Below the pieces are notes generated by a model. It searched no databases. It was not told the origin of the DNA and worked only from the letters and a program-made list of their open reading frames with translations. DNA of 11,046 nucleotides from an uncultured Bacilli bacterium (GTDB lineage: Bacteria > Bacillota_I > Bacilli_A > RF39 > UBA660), in assembly GCA_934085635.1 (NCBI GenBank), contig CAKOHL010000034.1, positions 1 through 11,046 on the forward strand. The letters are read 5' to 3'. This document shows, one piece after another, positions 7,511-11,046 of the stretch. Each line of letters starts with the position of its first letter. Positions within the stretch are counted from its first letter, which is position 1. The position numbers and the translations under genes were made by a program.

Positions 7511-7532
7511 ATCAGTTACCCCCTTAACTGAT
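7511..7532 (-). promoter_or_regulatory. 5' leader hairpin presenting the Shine-Dalgarno in its loop
   Basis: On the minus strand ATCAGTTA (7532-7525) and TAACTGAT (7518-7511) form a perfect 8-bp stem. The 6-base loop AGGGGG is the ribosome binding site of the gene starting at 7510. From the -10 position, transcription should start near 7530-7533, so the hairpin would form the very 5' end of the mRNA and the ATG would follow directly. This could protect the mRNA end, modulate ribosome access, or bind a regulator. The structure is seen; the function is inferred. Confidence 0.6.
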
Positions 7533-7536
7533 TAAA

Positions 7537-7565
7537 ATTATACCATATAAAGTACACAAAGTCAA
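7537..7565 (-). promoter_or_regulatory. strong sigma-A promoter of the mTERF-like orphan gene
   Basis: On the minus strand TTGACT (7565-7560) and a perfect TATAAT (7542-7537) are separated by 17 bases. This is the best promoter in the window. It lies between rbgA and the orphan gene, so the orphan does not depend on rbgA transcription. Confidence 0.85.
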
Positions 7566-7573
7566 CACTTTGT
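7556..7573. repeat. palindrome overlapping the -35 box (possible operator)
   Basis: ACAAAGT (7556-7562) and ACTTTGT (7567-7573) are perfect 7-base inverted arms with a 4-base centre, CAAC. The palindrome covers the whole -35 box (7560-7565) of the promoter at 7537-7565. It is not followed by a T-run on the minus strand, so it does not look like an rbgA terminator. A repressor operator is the likely use, but no regulator is identified. Confidence 0.5.
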
Positions 7574-7579
7574 ATAAAA

Positions 7580-8500
7580 TTAATTACATCTATCAAAAGT
7601 AATACCACTAAGTGTACCATTTTTAATACAATTTATTATATAATTATTTATTCTATCATAGTCAGGTTCTCCACCTACTTTAGGTATATTTTTATATTTG
7701 CCCATCTTCTCATAACACTCTTCAATTAAATCAATATCAAATTCTTCTATACCAAATAATTTCATCATCTTATCTTTATAAAACATATTAAGTTTCTCTA
7801 ATATATAGATAACAACCTCATCAATAGGTAAAACCTCTTCTTTAATTATAGTCATACTAGCAAGATTAAAGGCCACTATCTCATCCTCAAACTTAGGCCA
7901 TAAAACACCAGGAGTATCTATTAAATCAATCTTATCATTAATCTTAATAACATTAATTGCCTTAGTAACCCCAGGTTTATTACCTACCACTTGAACTTTT
8001 TTATTAACTAATTTATTTATAAGAGTACTCTTCCCCACGTTAGAGCAACCTACAACCATAACCTTAGCTTTTTTAGGCAATAACCCTTTCTCTTTACGTT
8101 TTAAATTAACTTTCTCCATAAGTTTATTTACTGCTTCTATAACTTTTTCTTTAACAGAATTATCATTTAGCTCACTAAGTATAACTGTATAGCCTAATTC
8201 TTCATAATATTTCTTCCACTTATTAGTCTCTTCCTTATCACATAAATCATACTTACTAAAAAGTAAAATATTTTCTTTATTCTTAGTAAACTCATTTATA
8301 TCCTTGATAAATGAACTCTTAGGTATTCTAGAATCCACAACGTGAATAACAACGTCAACCAAATCAATTCTCTCTTTAATTTGTCTTTTGGTCTTAGCCA
8401 TATGTCCTGGATACCAGTTAATTCCGACTTTAGTTAACTTTTCTTCTTGATTGATATTTTTCATTTCAGCTCTGATTTTTCTTTTTTGATACATATCCAT
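7580..8500 (-). CDS. rbgA: ribosome biogenesis GTPase RbgA (YlqF)
   Basis: Circularly permuted GTPase needed for late assembly of the 50S ribosomal subunit. The signature INWYPGHMAKTKR holds the family's catalytic His (His33). Permuted GTPase motifs follow in order: G4 SKYD (82-85, usually NKxD), G1 GCSNVGKST (151-159), G2 Thr179 in NKPGVTKA, G3 DTPGVLWPKFED (from 195), then an RNA-binding helical C-terminus. About 306 residues. The N-terminus has some 26 extra, basic residues before the point where Bacillus subtilis RbgA begins. The ATG at 8500 is preferred because AGAAGTG lies 6-7 bases upstream; a GTG at 8509 falls inside that ribosome binding site. No clear promoter is visible between it and the recombinase remnant upstream, possibly because the insertion altered that region. 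Confidence 0.95.
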   Translation of the reverse strand: MDMYQKRKIRAEMKNINQEEKLTKVGINWYPGHMAKTKRQIKERIDLVDVVIHVVDSRIPKSSFIKDINEFTKNKENILLFSKYDLCDKEETNKWKKYYEELGYTVILSELNDNSVKEKVIEAVNKLMEKVNLKRKEKGLLPKKAKVMVVGCSNVGKSTLINKLVNKKVQVVGNKPGVTKAINVIKINDKIDLIDTPGVLWPKFEDEIVAFNLASMTIIKEEVLPIDEVVIYILEKLNMFYKDKMMKLFGIEEFDIDLIEECYEKMGKYKNIPKVGGEPDYDRINNYIINCIKNGTLSGITFDRCN

Positions 8501-8569
8501 TTTTTTCACTTCTTTCTATTTCACTTTATTTTAAAAAAAAACTTAAAAAGTATTTTCTGACTTCGTCCT

Positions 8570-9503
8570 TTAACTGGATAATATTATATCATAGTTTTGT
8601 CTTTTTATAAAGTCTAGTGCCTCAAAATATTTATCTTCGCATTTAAAAATTATTTTTATATTTTGATTTTCATCAATAACAATATCTTCTATTAATTCTT
8701 TTATTAATAATCTATCGATTTTTTTCACTTCTTTTAATTTTTTTATTTCATTAAACCAATCTTCATTATTTTTAGATTCAAAAGAAATATTTTCTAATCT
8801 ATCTTCTAAATTAATTTTTTCTTTTCTATATTCACTTATTTTTTTACTATAATCTGCCGAATATTCCCAATATTCTGCTTCTGTTATAAATTTTTCTTTC
8901 AAATCATCTTTTATTTCATTTCGTAGTTTAACAAATTTATTTATTTCATTATCTATATTATCTATTTTTGCTTTGATAATATCGATGTCATAACTTACTT
9001 CTTTTTGGCTTACTATTTGTTCTATTTTTTGGTCTATTTCTATTACTACATTTCTAAAATTATTTATAAAATCAATTACGAGACTTTCTAATTTTTTAGA
9101 ATTCCATAATTTAGTTAAATCATTAATATTATAATGTGTAATGCCATTTTCTAACTTATACACTCTTGGAGTAGATATTTGTAATGAATTTAGTTCATTT
9201 GCAATTTCCTTTTTGCTTTTTCCAGATAAAATCATTGAAAATATTTTTTTTACTATTTTAGCAGGTTCCTTATCTATTATAAATTTATACTTATCTTTAG
9301 GATCTCTTAAATAACCATAAGGAGCATAGGAACCAATAAACTTACCTTGTCCCTTTTTACTATCTAATACACTTCGGACTTTTTGAGAAATATCTCTTGC
9401 ATACTCATCGTTCATTAAATTTTTAAATGGGACAATAATACTACTTGCAGATTTTGGGTCTTTACCAGTATCTATATTATCATTAATAGCAATAAATCTT
9501 ATA
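8570..9503 (-). pseudogene. truncated large serine recombinase (TndX/CcrA-like remnant)
   Basis: Remnant of a site-specific recombinase of an integrative element. The open frame enters from the racemase junction near 9503 and reads RFIAINDNIDT..., then YARDISQKVRSVLDSK (from 9415). The start of the Recombinase domain follows (GQGKFIGSYAPYGYLRDP, GKSKKEIANELN, STPRVYKLENGITHYNIN). The whole N-terminal resolvase domain, with its catalytic serine, is missing. After KLWNSKKLE (about 9085-9106) the usual continuation, including the zinc-ribbon cysteines, is absent. The sequence passes straight into the C-terminal coiled-coil region (about 170 residues, many Lys/Glu/Ile), ending in IILSS. No plausible ribosome binding site precedes the ATG at 9415. 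This is a double-deleted, inactive relic, very AT-rich (about 12-15% G+C in sampled lines). Confidence 0.85.
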
Positions 9504-9950
9504 TAATTTATCTAAATGATTATATTTTTCTCCTAATCTATTCATGCCAGTATTTATTTTTATATGGCATTTTAACTTTTCATTAAAATTTAACTCTTTT
9601 ATCTTTTCAGAATAATCATAGTCTATAATAGTTTGAATTAAATCATATTTCATAACATATTTTAAATCATCAAAATTAGTAAAACCTAATATTAAGTTAT
9701 TACCTTGTATATTATTTTTTCTTAAATATATACCTTCTTCTAATGTAGCCACTGCAAAATCAGTTATACCAATTTCTGATAATTTTTTTGCTGTTAATAA
9801 TGCCCCGTGTCCATAAGCATTTGTTTTTACAACTGCCATTATCTTTGTCTTTGGAGAAATTATTTTTTTTATTTCACTTATATTATTTACTAAATTGTCT
9901 AAATCAATTTCAATCCACGCTCTGTCTTTTAACAAATTATTTTCTTTCAT
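9483..9950 (-). pseudogene. truncated alanine/serine racemase domain (C-terminal half of VanT-like protein)
   Basis: N-terminal part of a PLP-dependent racemase of the Alr/VanT type. It starts RAWIEIDLDNLVNNI. The PLP-binding lysine motif AVVKTNAYGHG (Lys42) and the substrate-site KINTGMNRLG (Arg138) are intact. The reading frame stops after 155 residues (YKIYCY), where a racemase needs about 370. The C-terminal beta domain, which carries the second catalytic residue (Tyr) and dimer contacts, is absent, so it cannot racemise. The frame runs directly into the recombinase remnant. The ATG at 9950 lies inside the last codons of the upstream acyltransferase gene (14-base overlap), with AAAGGAAG about 10 bases before it. 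In VanT proteins the membrane and racemase domains are one chain, so this is either a split form or a frameshift. Confidence 0.88.
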
Positions 9951-10932
9951 TTTTTACTACTTCCTTTATTTTTTCTATTAAAAAGGCAAATATTGTTGTT
10001 GTTATACAAACCAACAGATAAAGTATTAAATTATTTTCAACAAATATTTTATCCATTCCAATAATGCCAGAAGCAAACCTAATTTCTACAATAAAAAGTG
10101 GGTGGAAAATATAAATATATGTTGCAATATTTCTTATTTTCTTATTTGATGTTTTACTATGATCCATTAAATAGCAAAACAAGAAGTACATAAGCGGAAG
10201 TAAAAATAAATACATACTATCGTGTCTTTGTAAATTATAATAATGTAAAATACTTCCTTCCACACTCATAAGAATAAAGAATAATAAAGCATACAATAAA
10301 TCAAACTTTGTGGTTTTTCTTGTGCCTGCCTTTATAATATGTCCTAAACATATAAATATTGGTACATAGAATAAACCATTTCTCGTATAATCAAAAATAT
10401 TAAAAATTAATTCATATATATTTTTTGTAATCTGATTCATAATAGTTATGCCATAATAACTATCTCCAAACACACCTATTATGTATAATAATATCGTTGC
10501 AATTAAAGTCTTTTTTCGTCCTAATTTTTTAACTAAATAATATGTAATCCACACTCCAACAATAAGTGCTGGAAAATACCATAAATGATATAATGTTCCA
10601 TTTATAAAAAAATCTTTTAATATTGTAATAATATCAGTGTTCTTAAAACTACCCATATAAATATTTATTGGTAAATAAAGTAATATGCAAAGAAGATAAA
10701 TTTTTAGTATTTTCTTTGTATAGTCAACTAAAACTTGTTTATCTTTTAAAGCCCTGTCTAATATATAATATCCAGTTATCATTAGAAATAAAGGAACTGC
10801 TATTCTTCCTAATATTCTTGTAAAGAAGAAATCAAATTCAGGACTAATTTTGGCAAATGGTGAAATATGTATAGCAACAATCAAGAACGATACTATAAAT
10901 CTCCATATATCAATATTTATTTTTTTACTCAT
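9937..10932 (-). CDS. membrane acyltransferase-3 protein (VanT N-terminal domain-like)
   Basis: A 331-residue membrane protein with about ten hydrophobic helices of the acyltransferase-3 family. The N-terminus reads IDIWRFIVSFLIVAIHISPF (His22 in the conserved helix), then RIAVPLFLMITGYYIL, HLWYFPALIVG and, near the end, YIYIFHPLFI. This pattern matches the membrane half of VanT, which is thought to handle L-serine supply for the fused racemase; other acyltransferase-3 proteins look similar. The link to VanT rests on the racemase domain that follows with a 14-base overlap. The start ATG (10932) shares one base with the upstream stop (TAATG) and has AAAGGAG just before it, so it is in an operon with the upstream gene. 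The frame is intact, but its partner racemase is broken. Confidence 0.8.
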   Translation of the reverse strand: MSKKINIDIWRFIVSFLIVAIHISPFAKISPEFDFFFTRILGRIAVPLFLMITGYYILDRALKDKQVLVDYTKKILKIYLLCILLYLPINIYMGSFKNTDIITILKDFFINGTLYHLWYFPALIVGVWITYYLVKKLGRKKTLIATILLYIIGVFGDSYYGITIMNQITKNIYELIFNIFDYTRNGLFYVPIFICLGHIIKAGTRKTTKFDLLYALLFFILMSVEGSILHYYNLQRHDSMYLFLLPLMYFLFCYLMDHSKTSNKKIRNIATYIYIFHPLFIVEIRFASGIIGMDKIFVENNLILYLLVCITTTIFAFLIEKIKEVVKNERK

Positions 10933-11046
10933 TATTTTTCTCCTTTGATAGTTAAAATAAATCCATCAACATTGTTTCCAGAAATATTATAATTTTCCTC
11001 CACCTCTAAACTAATACTTTCTTCTTTATAAGGAATGAAAAATATC
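10932..11046 (-). CDS. C-terminal end of a possibly VanXY-like D,D-peptidase (partial)
   Basis: The last 37 codons and the TAA stop of a gene that enters from the right edge. The tail contains FFIPYKEES, a short acidic stretch, then NYNISGNNVDGFILTI and GEK. No catalytic motif is in the visible part. The ending SGNNVDGF-hydrophobic-T is what I recall from C-terminal extensions of some VanXY-type D,D-dipeptidase/carboxypeptidases, and vanXY directly precedes vanT in vanG-type operons. The name therefore rests mainly on position and a weak recollection. The stop overlaps the next ATG by one base, so the two genes are translationally coupled. Confidence 0.4.
   Translation of the reverse strand, partial: IFFIPYKEESISLEVEENYNISGNNVDGFILTIKGEK

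Noticed and set aside
8501..8509. GTG start for rbgA three codons upstream of the ATG
   Set aside because: The GTG is part of the AGAAGTG ribosome binding site that serves the ATG at 8500.
8521..8560. T-rich/A-rich stretch between the recombinase remnant and rbgA as a terminator
   Set aside because: The minus strand has a long T-run but only a tiny ACTT/AAGT dyad before it, not enough for a stem-loop terminator.
9788..10021. Plus-strand open frame of 77 codons across the acyltransferase/racemase overlap
   Set aside because: It is antisense to two recognisable domains and has a Leu/Ser/Phe-rich shadow composition.
1..11046. CRISPR arrays, tRNA or rRNA genes, intact insertion sequences
   Set aside because: No regularly spaced repeats, no cloverleaf or rRNA-like segments, and no transposase or terminal inverted repeats were seen on reading both strands.

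Overview
This is an AT-rich stretch of bacterial chromosome, mostly about 30% G+C in the housekeeping genes by hand counts of sample lines. It looks like Bacillota, probably an uncultured gut lineage of the Bacilli / Erysipelotrichia / RF39 type. The evidence is Gram-positive style genes with strong purine-rich ribosome binding sites, sigma-A type TTGACA/TATAAT promoters, an RbgA (YlqF) type ribosome GTPase, a type-2 peptide deformylase, and a tiny Gly/Tyr-rich membrane protein resembling the Bacilli YjcZ/SscA family. The lineage assignment is inference; there is no rRNA or other direct taxonomic marker in the window.

Layout, left to right. (1) 3-3753, minus strand: mutS (DNA mismatch recognition), with ftsW (septal peptidoglycan polymerase) upstream of it. 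(2) 3882-4055, plus strand: a 57-residue Gly/Tyr-rich single-pass membrane microprotein, divergent from ftsW and ending at a shared bidirectional terminator. (3) 4077-5656, minus strand: thyA and folA, overlapping by one base (TAATG). Together they make dTMP and recycle the dihydrofolate that ThyA produces. (4) 5778-6880, plus strand: def (peptide deformylase), divergent from thyA across an unusually symmetric promoter region, then a single-pass membrane protein of unknown function, ending at a second bidirectional terminator. (5) 6899-7510, minus strand: a 203-residue orphan with a pattern like mTERF helical repeats. It has a near-consensus promoter, a palindrome over the -35 box, and a hairpin that displays the Shine-Dalgarno sequence in its loop. 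(6) 7580-8500, minus strand: rbgA, 50S assembly GTPase.

From about 8570 to the right edge the window becomes a decayed accessory module, with G+C near 12-20% in sampled lines. Read in its own direction (minus strand, right to left), it starts with the last 37 codons of a gene that may be VanXY-like. It continues with a membrane acyltransferase-3 protein and an alanine/serine racemase domain, which together correspond to the two halves of VanT. The racemase is cut off after about 150 residues and runs directly into the middle of a large serine recombinase that has lost its N-terminal catalytic domain and apparently its zinc-ribbon region as well. The gene order (XY-like, then T) resembles the 3' end of vanG-type D-Ala-D-Ser glycopeptide-resistance operons. 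The simplest reading is that a mobile element carrying a vanG-like operon inserted upstream of rbgA, and that a deletion then removed the racemase C-terminus, the recombinase N-terminus and everything between. The racemase half cannot be active as encoded here.

No tRNA, rRNA, CRISPR array or intact insertion sequence was seen. No gene-free stretch exceeds 130 bases.
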